A DNA stretch of 64,000 bases from Rhizocola hellebori (GTDB taxonomy: Bacteria; Actinomycetota; Actinomycetes; Mycobacteriales; Micromonosporaceae), in NCBI RefSeq assembly GCF_016862955.1, contig NZ_BONY01000006.1, forward strand, positions 1 to 64,000, in the 5' to 3' direction. The position numbers and the translations under genes are program-made. Shown one piece after another: positions 44,232 to 52,130 of the stretch. The notes under the pieces are model-generated. The model saw only the letters and a list, made by a program, of their open reading frames with translations. It was not told where the DNA came from and made no database searches. Every line of letters begins with the position of its first letter. The stretch's first letter is position 1.

Positions 44232-45023
44232 CTAGACGCCGACGAGAGGCCACCGCTGCGCGACAGTGGCGACGGTGGTGGCCGGATCAGTGTCCCAAAT
44301 GGACTGATTGAAGATCTCCACCTCGACATAGCCGTCGTATCCGGCCCGCCGCACCGCCCCGGTGATGGCGGGGAAGTCGATGTGGCCGTCGCCGACGTGG
44401 CCGCGGCCCAGCAGCATGTCCTCGGGCAGCGGCACCACCCAGTCACACACCTGGTAGCTGGCAATGCGGTCGCCGGCGCGCGCGATCTGGGCGGGCAACT
44501 GCGGATCCCACCACACGTGATAGGTGTCGACCACCACCCCCACCTCGTGCGGCGCGAAGGGCTCGGCGATATCGAGCGCCTGGCCCAGGGTGGACACCAC
44601 AGCGCGGTCGGCGCAGAACATCGGATGCAACGGCTCGATGGCGAGCCGCACGTCGTGCTGAACCGCGTACGGGACAAGGGCTTCGATCGAATCCGCCACC
44701 ACCCGCCGGGCGGCCGGAAGATCCTTCGACCCGTCCGGCATGCCCCCCACGACGAGGATGAGCTCGCGGGTGCCGAGCGTGGCTGCTTCCTCGATCGCCC
44801 GGCGCGTGTCATCGAGCCCGAGCTGGAAGAAGCCGCCACGGCACAGGCTGGTCACCGTCAGGCCGTGGGAGTCGAACAGTTTGCGCACCGCGCCGGCTCC
44901 GCCCGCCGCCTCGACCGCGTCGCGCCACGGCCCTATCCCGGTGATGCCGTTCTCCACGCACAGCTGCGCGGCCTGCGCCAGCGAGGCCCGCTTGACGGTC
45001 GCGGTGTTCAGCGACAGCTTCAT
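44232..45023 (-). CDS. sugar phosphate isomerase/epimerase family protein
   Basis: A 263-residue AP-endonuclease-2/xylose-isomerase-like TIM barrel. Metal-site motifs are LAIEPLHP (Glu), VVDTYHVWWDP (Asp, His), and the late EVEIFNQ (Glu). GHVGDGHIDFP matches IolE/IolI-type isomerases. It is the last gene of the three-gene catabolic operon and overlaps the DUF993 stop by 4 nt (ATGA). A keto-sugar or inosose-like substrate is inferred from context only. Confidence 0.87.
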   Translation of the reverse strand: MKLSLNTATVKRASLAQAAQLCVENGITGIGPWRDAVEAAGGAGAVRKLFDSHGLTVTSLCRGGFFQLGLDDTRRAIEEAATLGTRELILVVGGMPDGSKDLPAARRVVADSIEALVPYAVQHDVRLAIEPLHPMFCADRAVVSTLGQALDIAEPFAPHEVGVVVDTYHVWWDPQLPAQIARAGDRIASYQVCDWVVPLPEDMLLGRGHVGDGHIDFPAITGAVRRAGYDGYVEVEIFNQSIWDTDPATTVATVAQRWPLVGV

Positions 45024-46033
45024 GCCAGGCTCGCCAGGCGGGCGGCGGCCAGCTCCGGGTCGGCGATGACTCCGGCCTGCACCGCCAGCTCGTAGAGGCG
45101 GCGCAGGTGTTCGGGGGAGCGGGCCGACTGGTGGCCGCCGAGCATCCGGAAGTGTTCCTGGTGCCCGTTGAGCCACGCCAGGAAGACGATGCCGGTCTTG
45201 TAGTGGAAGGTGGGTGTCTCGAAGATGTGACGCGCCAACGGAACTGTCGGGTCGAGCAGCTCGCGGAAACGTGCGGTGTCCCCCGCGTCGAGGGCTGCCT
45301 TCGCCGCCGCCGCGGGCACCGCGATGGCGTCGAAGATGCCAAGCAGCGCATGCGAACCCGACTCAATCAGGGCGGGATAGTTGAAGTCGTCACCGGTGTA
45401 GAGCCGGATGCCCTCGGGCAGCGCGGCGCGCAGGGCGATCTCGCGGTCGGCGTCCAGCAGCGACACCTTGATGCCGTCGATGCTGTCGGCGTGCTCATGC
45501 ATCAGCGCCAGGGCGCTTTCGGCGGCCCGGTCGAGGTCGGCCGAACCCCAGTAGCCCTGCAACGCCGGGTCGAACATGTCACCCAGCCAGTGCAGGATCA
45601 CCGGACTGTCCACTTGCGACAGCACCTTGCCGTAGACGGCATGGTAGTCCTCGGGTCCGCCGGCCGCCGCGGCCAGCGCTCGGGATGCCATGAGGATGAC
45701 CCCGGCGCCCGCCTCCTGAACCACTTGCAGCTGTTCGAGGTAGGCCGCCTCGATGTCGGCCAGGGACTGGGACTGGGGCGGCAGTTGATCCGTACCCACA
45801 CCACAGGCAAGAAGGCCCCCGACGGAGCTGGCTTCGGCGGCACTGCGCCGGATGAGCTCCTTGGTCGCCTCCCAAGGCATGCCCATGCCGCGCTGGGCGG
45901 TGTCCATCGCGTCGGCCACCCCCAATCCCAGCGACCACAGGTGATGGCGGAAACGCAGGGTGGCTTCCCAGTCGATGCCGGTGTCGGAGGTGGCCACCAC
46001 GTGAGCTGCCGCATAGAAGATGCGGGAAGTCAT
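45020..46033 (-). CDS. DUF993 family protein (DapA-like TIM barrel)
   Basis: A 337-residue protein of DUF993, related to dihydrodipicolinate synthase/aldolases. Recognisable blocks are WSLGLGVADAMDTAQRGMG, DGIKVSLLDADREI (candidate Schiff-base Lys in GIKVS) and YTGDDFNYPALI. The position between an Idh-type dehydrogenase and a sugar isomerase, with 4-nt overlaps on both sides, points to retro-aldol or hydrolytic cleavage of an oxidised sugar. No member of the family has a firmly assigned reaction that I know of. Confidence 0.82.
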   Translation of the reverse strand: MTSRIFYAAAHVVATSDTGIDWEATLRFRHHLWSLGLGVADAMDTAQRGMGMPWEATKELIRRSAAEASSVGGLLACGVGTDQLPPQSQSLADIEAAYLEQLQVVQEAGAGVILMASRALAAAAGGPEDYHAVYGKVLSQVDSPVILHWLGDMFDPALQGYWGSADLDRAAESALALMHEHADSIDGIKVSLLDADREIALRAALPEGIRLYTGDDFNYPALIESGSHALLGIFDAIAVPAAAAKAALDAGDTARFRELLDPTVPLARHIFETPTFHYKTGIVFLAWLNGHQEHFRMLGGHQSARSPEHLRRLYELAVQAGVIADPELAAARLASLA

Positions 46034-47172
46034 GCCAGGTCCTCCACCGCGAGGCGGCGACCCTCCCGGGCCGAGCGCAGGCCCAGCTCGGCCAGCTGCA
46101 CACCCCTGGCGCCGGCGAATAGATTATGTGGGTACTCGGCACCGGTGACCACGCAGGTGAGGAACTCCTCCCACTGCGTCTTGAATCCGTTGTCGTAGAC
46201 GTCGTTGTCGGGAAGCTCTGTCCACTGTGAACGGAAGTCGTGCGACACCGGCAGATCCGGGTTCCACACCGGTTTCGGCGTGGTCGCGCGGTGCTGCACG
46301 CGGCAGCCCCGCAGCCCAGCCACCGCACTGCCCTCGGTGCCGTTGACCTGGAAGGTCACCAGCTCGGTGCGGTCGACCCGGGTGGTCCACGAGCTGTTGA
46401 CCTGCGCGACGATGCCGCCCTCAAGCTCGAACACGCCGTAGACCGCGTCGTCGGCGGTGGCGGCGTAAGGGTTGTTCTGCTCGTCCCAGCGCTGCGGAAT
46501 GTGGGTGCTCGCGTGGGCGAAAACCGACCTGACCGGCGCGATGACGTGGTCGAGCACATAACGCCAGTGCGGGAACATGTCCAGGATGATGCCGCCGCCG
46601 TCTTCGGCGCGGTAGTTCCAGCTGGGCCGCTGCGCGGGCTGCCAGTCTCCCTCGAAAACCCAATAGCCGAAGTCGATGCGCACATCGAGGATGCGGCCGA
46701 AGAAGCCGGAATCGACCAGCCGCTTGAGCTTGCGAAGCCCCGGCAGGTAAAGCTTGTCGGCCACCACGCCGTGCTTGATGCCCCTGGCTTCGGCTGCGCG
46801 GGCAAGGGCCAGCGCATCGGCCAGCGACTCGGCGGTGGGCTTCTCGGTGTAGACGTGCCGGCCGCGGTGGATCGCCTTCTTCAGAGCATCTACCCGCGCG
46901 GTGGTCACTTGCGCATCAAAGTAGATCTCGTTCTCTTCGAGCGCCTTGTCTAGATCTGTTGTGTACTGGGTCAGCCCGTGCTGATGGGCCAGCTGCTCAA
47001 GCTTGGCCGCGTTGCGGCCCACGAGGACCGGCTCGGGCCAGATCACGCTGCCGTCGCTGAGGGTGAGCCCTCCCTGTTCCCGGATCGCCAGGATGGAACG
47101 CACGAGGTGCTGGCGGTAGCCCATCCGGCCGGTAACGCCGTTCATCACGATGCCTATAGATCTACGGTCCAC
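46030..47172 (-). CDS. Gfo/Idh/MocA family sugar dehydrogenase
   Basis: A 380-residue NAD(P)-dependent oxidoreductase. The family lysine motif is YTEKPTAES, followed by GIKHGVVADKLYLPGLRKLKRL and the beta-sheet domain that binds the sugar. Homologues oxidise inositols or the C3 hydroxyl of sugars. GTG 47172 is used because GGTGGAG lies 7 nt before it; GTG 47178 is the alternative. It heads the operon and faces the LacI gene across the palindromic operator. Confidence 0.88.
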   Translation of the reverse strand: MDRRSIGIVMNGVTGRMGYRQHLVRSILAIREQGGLTLSDGSVIWPEPVLVGRNAAKLEQLAHQHGLTQYTTDLDKALEENEIYFDAQVTTARVDALKKAIHRGRHVYTEKPTAESLADALALARAAEARGIKHGVVADKLYLPGLRKLKRLVDSGFFGRILDVRIDFGYWVFEGDWQPAQRPSWNYRAEDGGGIILDMFPHWRYVLDHVIAPVRSVFAHASTHIPQRWDEQNNPYAATADDAVYGVFELEGGIVAQVNSSWTTRVDRTELVTFQVNGTEGSAVAGLRGCRVQHRATTPKPVWNPDLPVSHDFRSQWTELPDNDVYDNGFKTQWEEFLTCVVTGAEYPHNLFAGARGVQLAELGLRSAREGRRLAVEDLA

Positions 47173-47221
47173 GTCCACACTCCACCCATCCCGGTGCCCT
47201 GCCCGACTCCCGCCGCACTGC

Positions 47222-47235
47222 GGAAAGCGCTTTCC
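47222..47235. promoter_or_regulatory. LacI-family operator between the sugar operon and its regulator
   Basis: GGAAAGCGCTTTCC, a perfect 14-bp palindrome with the central CG of LacI-family sites. It covers the -35 region of the LacI gene and lies 50 bp before the Idh start. Autoregulation and control of the divergent operon are expected. Confidence 0.85.
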
Positions 47236-47246
47236 AGCGCATGCGG

Positions 47247-47252
47247 TACCCT
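47247..47252 (+). promoter_or_regulatory. -10 hexamer of the leaderless LacI gene
   Basis: TACCCT, 6 nt before ATG 47259. Confidence 0.5.
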
Positions 47253-47258
47253 ACGCAC

Positions 47259-48257
47259 ATGCCTCGCGCCACGTCAACAGGTCCAACTCTGCAGCAGGTC
47301 GCCGCCCTCGCCGGGGTGTCGCTGGCGACGGCCTCCCGAGTGCTGCACGGCAGCGGCGGGCGGACACCGGCGTCCGCCCTCGTGGAGAAGGTCACCGACG
47401 CCGCCGCCCAGCTCCGCTACGTCGCTCACGCTCCCGCGCAGTCGCTGGCCAGCTCCCGCAGCACCGTCGTCGGCCTCCTTGTCCACGACATCGCCGACCC
47501 CTACTTCGCGGCCATCGCCACTGGCGCCATGCGCGTTGCCCGCGAACATGACCTCATGGTCCTCGTTGCCAACACCTTCCGCGACCCCGGGCTGGAAATG
47601 GATTATCTGGCCCGTCTGCGCGCCCAGCGGGCCCGTGCGGTGCTGCTCGCCGGTTCCGCCTTCACCGACTCCTCACTGACCCCCTCCCTTTCCGAGTTCA
47701 CCTCGACAGGCGGCCGGGTCGTCGCCATCGGCACGCACGGCGACGCCTTCGACACGATCGCCCCCGACAACTACGGGGGTGGCCAGCTCGCCGCCACCCA
47801 CCTCGCCGATCTCGGCCACACCACCGTCGGCGTCATCACCGGACCCTCCACATTGGCCACGGTCAGCAACCGCCTCGGCGGCTTCTCCTCGATCATGGAA
47901 CCCGCAGCCGTCGCCGAAGCCGACTTCACCCGCGAAGGCGGCCGCGCCGCCGCGATGTCGCTGCTGCAAGACCGTTCCCTGACCGCCATCTTCGCCCTCA
48001 ACGACCTGATGGCGGTCGGAACCCTTGCCGCGCTTCGAGACCTGGGCCGTCACGACGTCTCGGTCGTCGGCTTCGACGACCTGCCGGTCGCCGTCGACGT
48101 GACCCCGGCCCTGACCACCATCCGCCTGGACCTCACCGACATGGGCGCCAAAGCGATGGAACTGGTCCTGGCCAACCTGCCCACCGGGCGTACCATGGAA
48201 GCCCCGGCAACCCTGGTGGTCAGAGCCAGCTCCATGCCGGTCAGACCTCCCAGATGA
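47259..48257 (+). CDS. LacI family transcriptional regulator
   Basis: A 332-residue repressor: N-terminal HTH (TLQQVAALAGVSLATASRVL) with hinge helix (QSLASSRS), then a periplasmic-binding-type sensor domain (VGLLVHDIADPYFAAIATGA, and AIFALNDLMAVGTLAAL). It should bind GGAAAGCGCTTTCC and respond to an intermediate of the divergent sugar operon. ATG 47259 is preferred to ATG 47241 because of TACCCT 6 nt upstream. Its 3' end overlaps the PIN gene by 17 bp (convergent). Confidence 0.92.
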   Translation: MPRATSTGPTLQQVAALAGVSLATASRVLHGSGGRTPASALVEKVTDAAAQLRYVAHAPAQSLASSRSTVVGLLVHDIADPYFAAIATGAMRVAREHDLMVLVANTFRDPGLEMDYLARLRAQRARAVLLAGSAFTDSSLTPSLSEFTSTGGRVVAIGTHGDAFDTIAPDNYGGGQLAATHLADLGHTTVGVITGPSTLATVSNRLGGFSSIMEPAAVAEADFTREGGRAAAMSLLQDRSLTAIFALNDLMAVGTLAALRDLGRHDVSVVGFDDLPVAVDVTPALTTIRLDLTDMGAKAMELVLANLPTGRTMEAPATLVVRASSMPVRPPR

Positions 48258-48624
48258 GCTCGGCGGGCAAGAGCTTGCTCGCAGGCACAGGATCAGCTGT
48301 CATCAACGGGATATCCATAGATCGGGCCAGCATGCAGGCGTTGGCTAGGCCGAGGCTGCCCATGAAGCGGGCCATGTTACCGACGATCATCGCATCTGTG
48401 GCTTGCAGCGGCTCCACCGCGAGCTGCGGCAACGTGTGGAAGACATCGAGCATTGGGCTGTCGTCAAGTTTGACAGCCCAATAGGCCTCACTTATGGAGA
48501 CCGCTGGAGCCAGAACCCTCACCCCGACGTCGGCCATGAACGAGAGCACGCCCGAGACAGTTATCCCTTCGGCGGCGACATAACGCTGAATTGCACTGGT
48601 GTCGATGATGCGGGCGGTGCTCAC
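48241..48624 (-). CDS. PIN-domain protein, putative toxin
   Basis: A 127-residue PIN-like protein. Asp8 is in RIIDTSAIQRY and Glu in SISEAYWAV, and the last Asp is in LMTADPV, as in VapC nucleases. The third acidic site is weak: where VapC proteins have SLGDRACLALA, this one has SLGLANACMLA, so the Asp is missing. It may have reduced activity. The GTG start overlaps the upstream gene by 4 nt (GTGA), the typical arrangement of a toxin after its antitoxin. Confidence 0.72.
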   Translation of the reverse strand: MSTARIIDTSAIQRYVAAEGITVSGVLSFMADVGVRVLAPAVSISEAYWAVKLDDSPMLDVFHTLPQLAVEPLQATDAMIVGNMARFMGSLGLANACMLARSMDIPLMTADPVPASKLLPAELIWEV

Positions 48625-49001
48625 CTTGCTGGCCGCCTGAAACGCGCAAGCAACGCTTCGCTCTCGGCCAGCCGCGCGGCCTTGCGGACGGGATCAGCAA
48701 GAATTCGCTCCTGCTCCGCAAAGTCTCGTCGGGCTTTGTCGATGGCTTCTTGCGGGATTTCCGGCAGGCCGAGCCGCCGATGGAGCTCTGGCAGGCTTTC
48801 GCCCGGCAACATCCTGACTTTCGGCCTTCTGAACTGGGCGAGGAGTGCCTCTGACTCTGCTTTACGGGCGGCCCTTCGCTCAGGATCGGCCATCCTTTGC
48901 TCGTGCTCACGGATTTGCTCGCGCGCTTTGTCGATGGCTTCCTGCGGGATTTCCGGCAGCCCCAGTCTGCGGTGGATTTCTTGCAAGGTTTCCCCGGTCA
49001 T
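48621..49001 (-). CDS. internally duplicated protein, putative antitoxin of the PIN gene
   Basis: A 126-residue, charged, helical protein made of two copies of one 63-64-residue module. Both copies contain HRRLGLPEIPQEAIDKAR, ADP, AARxAESEALLA and FRRP. The DNA also repeats with a period of 192 nt, so the duplication is recent. I do not recognise the family. It precedes and is coupled to the PIN gene, which fits an antitoxin with two toxin-binding units. ATG start 7 nt after TAGCCT. Confidence 0.65.
   Translation of the reverse strand: MTGETLQEIHRRLGLPEIPQEAIDKAREQIREHEQRMADPERRAARKAESEALLAQFRRPKVRMLPGESLPELHRRLGLPEIPQEAIDKARRDFAEQERILADPVRKAARLAESEALLARFRRPAR
48733..48959. repeat. 192-nt internal duplication in the putative antitoxin
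   Basis: Segments 48733-48767 and 48925-48959 (35 nt each) are identical except for one base. Similarity continues more weakly over the whole 192-nt unit. Confidence 0.85.
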
Positions 49002-49008
49002 GGCGATC

Positions 49009-49014
49009 AGGCTA
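49009..49014 (-). promoter_or_regulatory. -10 hexamer of the leaderless putative antitoxin gene
   Basis: TAGCCT, 7 nt before ATG 49001. Confidence 0.5.
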
Positions 49015-49094
49015 GTTTTGGCGCGATTGCGGTGGCAACAGGTGTGCGAATGTTTGCTCGAAGAATTTGTTCATTTCGAGATTGCGTTGTGCGG

Positions 49095-49100
49095 TAGCGT
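49095..49100 (+). promoter_or_regulatory. -10 hexamer of the leaderless GNAT gene
   Basis: TAGCGT, 7 nt before GTG 49108. Confidence 0.5.
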
Positions 49101-49107
49101 GTTTGGG

Positions 49108-49578
49108 GTGCTGGACCAACTTGTGACGCGGCTGGCGGGGCCCGACGAGGCGGAGATTCTTGGTGGGATGCGCTGGGCGTGGAGTCACGAGGGCGATCCG
49201 GATCGCGGCGCAGACTCGCCTGGGCGGTCGGAATACGTTGACACGTTTGCCGATTTGGCTCGTGCACATACCGATACCCACCCGGCCTATCTGTCCTTTG
49301 TGGAGGGTGAGCCGGTCGGCATGGCGTGGCTGGCGCTGATCGCCCGCCCGCCGGGTGTCGGGCAGCTAAACCGCTACGTGGGTGACATTCAGAGTGTCTA
49401 TGTGGCACCGCAATGGCGCAATCGGGGCGTTGGTGGGCATTTGATGGCAACCATCATCGCCGAGTCCAGAGCGCGTGGCCTGACCAACCTGTCGGTGCGC
49501 GCGGGGCTGCGTCCTCGGCCGTTCTATCACCGGATCGGGTTCACCCGCGACGGCGGTGTTCTCGACCTGAAACTGTGA
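49108..49578 (+). CDS. GNAT family N-acetyltransferase
   Basis: A 156-residue single-domain acetyltransferase. YVGDIQSVYVAPQWRNRGVG carries the acetyl-CoA loop (QWRNRGVG), and RPFYHRIGF is the family C-terminal motif. The substrate is unknown. GTG 49108 is chosen from the -10 box; GTG 49099 is also in frame. The frame continues upstream antisense to the PIN pair, which is not part of the gene. It is divergent from the putative antitoxin gene. Confidence 0.83.
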   Translation: MLDQLVTRLAGPDEAEILGGMRWAWSHEGDPDRGADSPGRSEYVDTFADLARAHTDTHPAYLSFVEGEPVGMAWLALIARPPGVGQLNRYVGDIQSVYVAPQWRNRGVGGHLMATIIAESRARGLTNLSVRAGLRPRPFYHRIGFTRDGGVLDLKL

Positions 49579-49579
49579 G

Positions 49580-49585
49580 TAGCCT
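49580..49585 (+). promoter_or_regulatory. -10 hexamer of leaderless helD
   Basis: TAGCCT, 6 nt before GTG 49592. Confidence 0.5.
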
Positions 49586-49591
49586 GTCCCG

Positions 49592-51712
49592 GTGGATCCG
49601 AAGTCGGCGGAGATCGCGCGGGAGCAAGAGTATTTCGACCGCGCCGAAAAGCACCGCGAACAGAAGCGGCAGGGCGGTAGCCTCGCCGGTCAGGCCGGTG
49701 TGCACCCGGCTGCCGCAGCGGCGCTCATCCGTGAGGCGCGCCAGCGCGCCGAACAGGTCGGCGGGGCCGACGACGCGGTGGCGATCGGCAGGATCGACGA
49801 CCAGGAGGGCGCGGCGCTTTACATCGGCAAGCATCTGATCCTCGACGAGGAGAGCGAGCCGCTGGTCATCAGCTGGAAAGCCCCCGCGGCCGAGCCGTAT
49901 TATCTGGCCAGCCACGCCGATGCCAGGAATGTGGCGCGCAAGCGCACCTTTGCCTGTTCCGGCAATCATATCGACGACTTTACCGACGTCATCTTCGCCA
50001 GCATCGCGGCGGCGGTGGCCGGGCCTGACTCGGAACTGTTGCGGGATCTCAATCGCGGCCGCACCGGAAGCCTTCGTGACATCGTGGCGACCATTCAGGC
50101 GGCCCAGTTCGAGCTGATCCGCGCGCCGCTGGAACAGGTGCTGGTCATCGAGGGCGGGCCGGGCACGGGAAAGACGGTTATCGCGCTGCACCGGGTGTCG
50201 TGGCTGCTCTACCAACACCGGGAAAGGCTTCAGGCCCGTGAGGTGCTGGTGGTCGGGCCCAACCCGACGTTTGCCCGGTACATCACCTCGGTGCTGCCCA
50301 GCCTCGGCGACACCGAGGTGGCACAGGTGGACATCACCAAGCTGGCGCCCGAGGTGGCGCTCGGCTGGCGCGACGAGCCCGATGCTGTTCGGCTCAAAGG
50401 CGACCCGCGGATGGTGGGCCTGCTGGCAAGGGCGCTCGACGGCCGCGTCGGTGTTCCCGAGCCCGCCGAGCGGCTTCTGGTCGATGGCCGCTTCGTCACG
50501 CTGCCGGGTCCCGAGGTGGAGGCGGCGGTGACGGCGGCACGCCGGCTGGACATGCCATACACCCAGCGGCGGCTGGCTTTGCGCGACAGCCTGGTGCAGA
50601 TGCTGGCCGACCGCGGCCTGGCCGCGCCCGCGGGTGTGGTGGAAAACCTGCTCAGCCGGTTGTGGCCGGTGATGACCCCGGGCGCGTTCCTGCGCGATCT
50701 GCTGGGCTCAAAGGAGCGGTTGTTCGCCGCGGGCGGCGCGGAGTTCACCACCGAGGAGTTGCTGTCGCTGCGCAGAAGGGCGGCAGACCGGCTCTCCGAA
50801 CAGGTGTGGAGCCGCCACGATCTGCCCCTGCTCGACGAGGCCGAGCAATTGATCAATGGTTCGCCGCAGCGCTATGCCCACATCGTCGTCGACGAGGTGC
50901 AGGACCTGTCGCCGATGCAGTTGCGCAGCATCGCGCGGCGCTCATCCACCGGCTCGCTGACCATCGTCGGCGATCTGTCGCAGTCGACCGGGGCATGGGC
51001 GCGCGACAGCTGGGCCGAGGTGGCCGAGCACCTGCCGGCCAAGCTGGAACACCATGTGGTCAATCTGCGCTACGGCTACCGGGTGCCCAAGCAGATCTTC
51101 GATCACGCCGCCCCGCTTCACCGGGTGGCCGCTCCCGAGGCGGTCGCTCCCGAGGCGGTGCGCGAAGGCCCGCAAGGCCCGCGCATCCATCGCGCTGAGG
51201 AGGCCGACCGGGCCGGGCGGGTGGCCACCATGGCCGCGGTGCATGCGGCCGAGGGCCGGTTCGTCGGCATCATCTGCGCCGCGCCGCAGCGCGGTGAGGT
51301 GGAAGAGGCGCTGGCCGCCAACGGTTCCAGCTGGAGCAGCGCCGATCGTGGCGAGCTGGGCCGCGCCATCAATCTGGTCAGCCCGCAGGAGGCCAAGGGC
51401 CTGGAATTCGATGCGGTGATAGTTGTTGAGCCGGAGGCGATTGTCGCCTCGGACCCGCGCGGGCTTCGGTTGCTCTATGTGGCGCTGACCCGTACCACCG
51501 GCTACCTCGACGTCATCGCGGTAGGAGATCCCTTGCCGCTCAAGGCATCCGAGCCGTCGAGGAAGGCGCTGGCGATGCCCGGCGCGCCGCTTCCCTCGTC
51601 GGTGGCCGGCCCAGCCGCGCAGGTGGCGATCCTGGTGCGCAACAGCACCGCCAATGAGCGCTGGGCCGAAGTGCTGCGCGAGGCAGCCCGTCTCCTGGAG
51701 CGGCCTGAATAA
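49592..51712 (+). CDS. helD: HelD-like RNA polymerase-recycling ATPase
   Basis: A 706-residue UvrD/Rep-superfamily protein with the N-terminal coiled-coil arm of HelD (REQEYFDRAEKHREQ), Walker A GGPGTGKT near residue 190, Walker B VVDEVQDLSP, and late motifs QEAKGLEFDAVIVVEP and LLYVALTRT. HelD proteins insert into RNA polymerase and free it from DNA; actinobacterial relatives (HelR) give rifamycin tolerance. Whether this copy does so is not known. GTG start with a -10 box 6 nt upstream. I see no rifamycin-associated inverted repeat in front of it. Confidence 0.88.
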   Translation: MDPKSAEIAREQEYFDRAEKHREQKRQGGSLAGQAGVHPAAAAALIREARQRAEQVGGADDAVAIGRIDDQEGAALYIGKHLILDEESEPLVISWKAPAAEPYYLASHADARNVARKRTFACSGNHIDDFTDVIFASIAAAVAGPDSELLRDLNRGRTGSLRDIVATIQAAQFELIRAPLEQVLVIEGGPGTGKTVIALHRVSWLLYQHRERLQAREVLVVGPNPTFARYITSVLPSLGDTEVAQVDITKLAPEVALGWRDEPDAVRLKGDPRMVGLLARALDGRVGVPEPAERLLVDGRFVTLPGPEVEAAVTAARRLDMPYTQRRLALRDSLVQMLADRGLAAPAGVVENLLSRLWPVMTPGAFLRDLLGSKERLFAAGGAEFTTEELLSLRRRAADRLSEQVWSRHDLPLLDEAEQLINGSPQRYAHIVVDEVQDLSPMQLRSIARRSSTGSLTIVGDLSQSTGAWARDSWAEVAEHLPAKLEHHVVNLRYGYRVPKQIFDHAAPLHRVAAPEAVAPEAVREGPQGPRIHRAEEADRAGRVATMAAVHAAEGRFVGIICAAPQRGEVEEALAANGSSWSSADRGELGRAINLVSPQEAKGLEFDAVIVVEPEAIVASDPRGLRLLYVALTRTTGYLDVIAVGDPLPLKASEPSRKALAMPGAPLPSSVAGPAAQVAILVRNSTANERWAEVLREAARLLERPE

Positions 51713-51720
51713 ACCGCCGG

Positions 51721-52122
51721 CTACTGTTTGCGGGCGAAGATGGCGTCGCTGGACAGGCGGCGGCCCACCTTCTGTTCCACGATCCGCTCCATGATGATCG
51801 CGGCGGTGTCCTTGCTGGCGCAGGCCACGTCGAGCTGCTTGGCCAGTTCCGCGAGGGGCGCCTTGGCCAGCTTGAGGTCTTTGAGGTACTTGGTCGCGGC
51901 CGCCCGGTCGTTCAGCGCCTTGAGATCCGCGTTGACCTGCTCGGCTGAGATGTCGAGCGCGGCCGGTTTCTTCGCCCCGGCGGGGGCGGCGACCCGATGG
52001 CCCTTGGGGATGAGCTCGAGGCGCGCCTCTCCGGACAGCAGGGCGTCGACCTGGTCGTCGGGCAGCTTACGCAGAAACTCGGCCACCTTGACCAGGACAT
52101 CGTGCGTGCGCTCGAGGTTCAC
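51721..52122 (-). CDS. partner protein of a ParA-like ATPase, unknown family
   Basis: A 133-residue, largely helical protein (VLVKVAEFLRKLPDDQVDALL at the start; Lys/Ala-rich middle; MERIVEQKVGRRL near the end). I do not recognise a ParB domain or HTH. It follows the ParA-like gene by 8 nt, which suggests it is the cargo adaptor or activator of that ATPase. GTG 52122 is 5 nt after AGGAG; GTG 52128 would overlap that site. Confidence 0.6.
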   Translation of the reverse strand: MNLERTHDVLVKVAEFLRKLPDDQVDALLSGEARLELIPKGHRVAAPAGAKKPAALDISAEQVNADLKALNDRAAATKYLKDLKLAKAPLAELAKQLDVACASKDTAAIIMERIVEQKVGRRLSSDAIFARKQ

Positions 52123-52130
52123 CTGCACTC

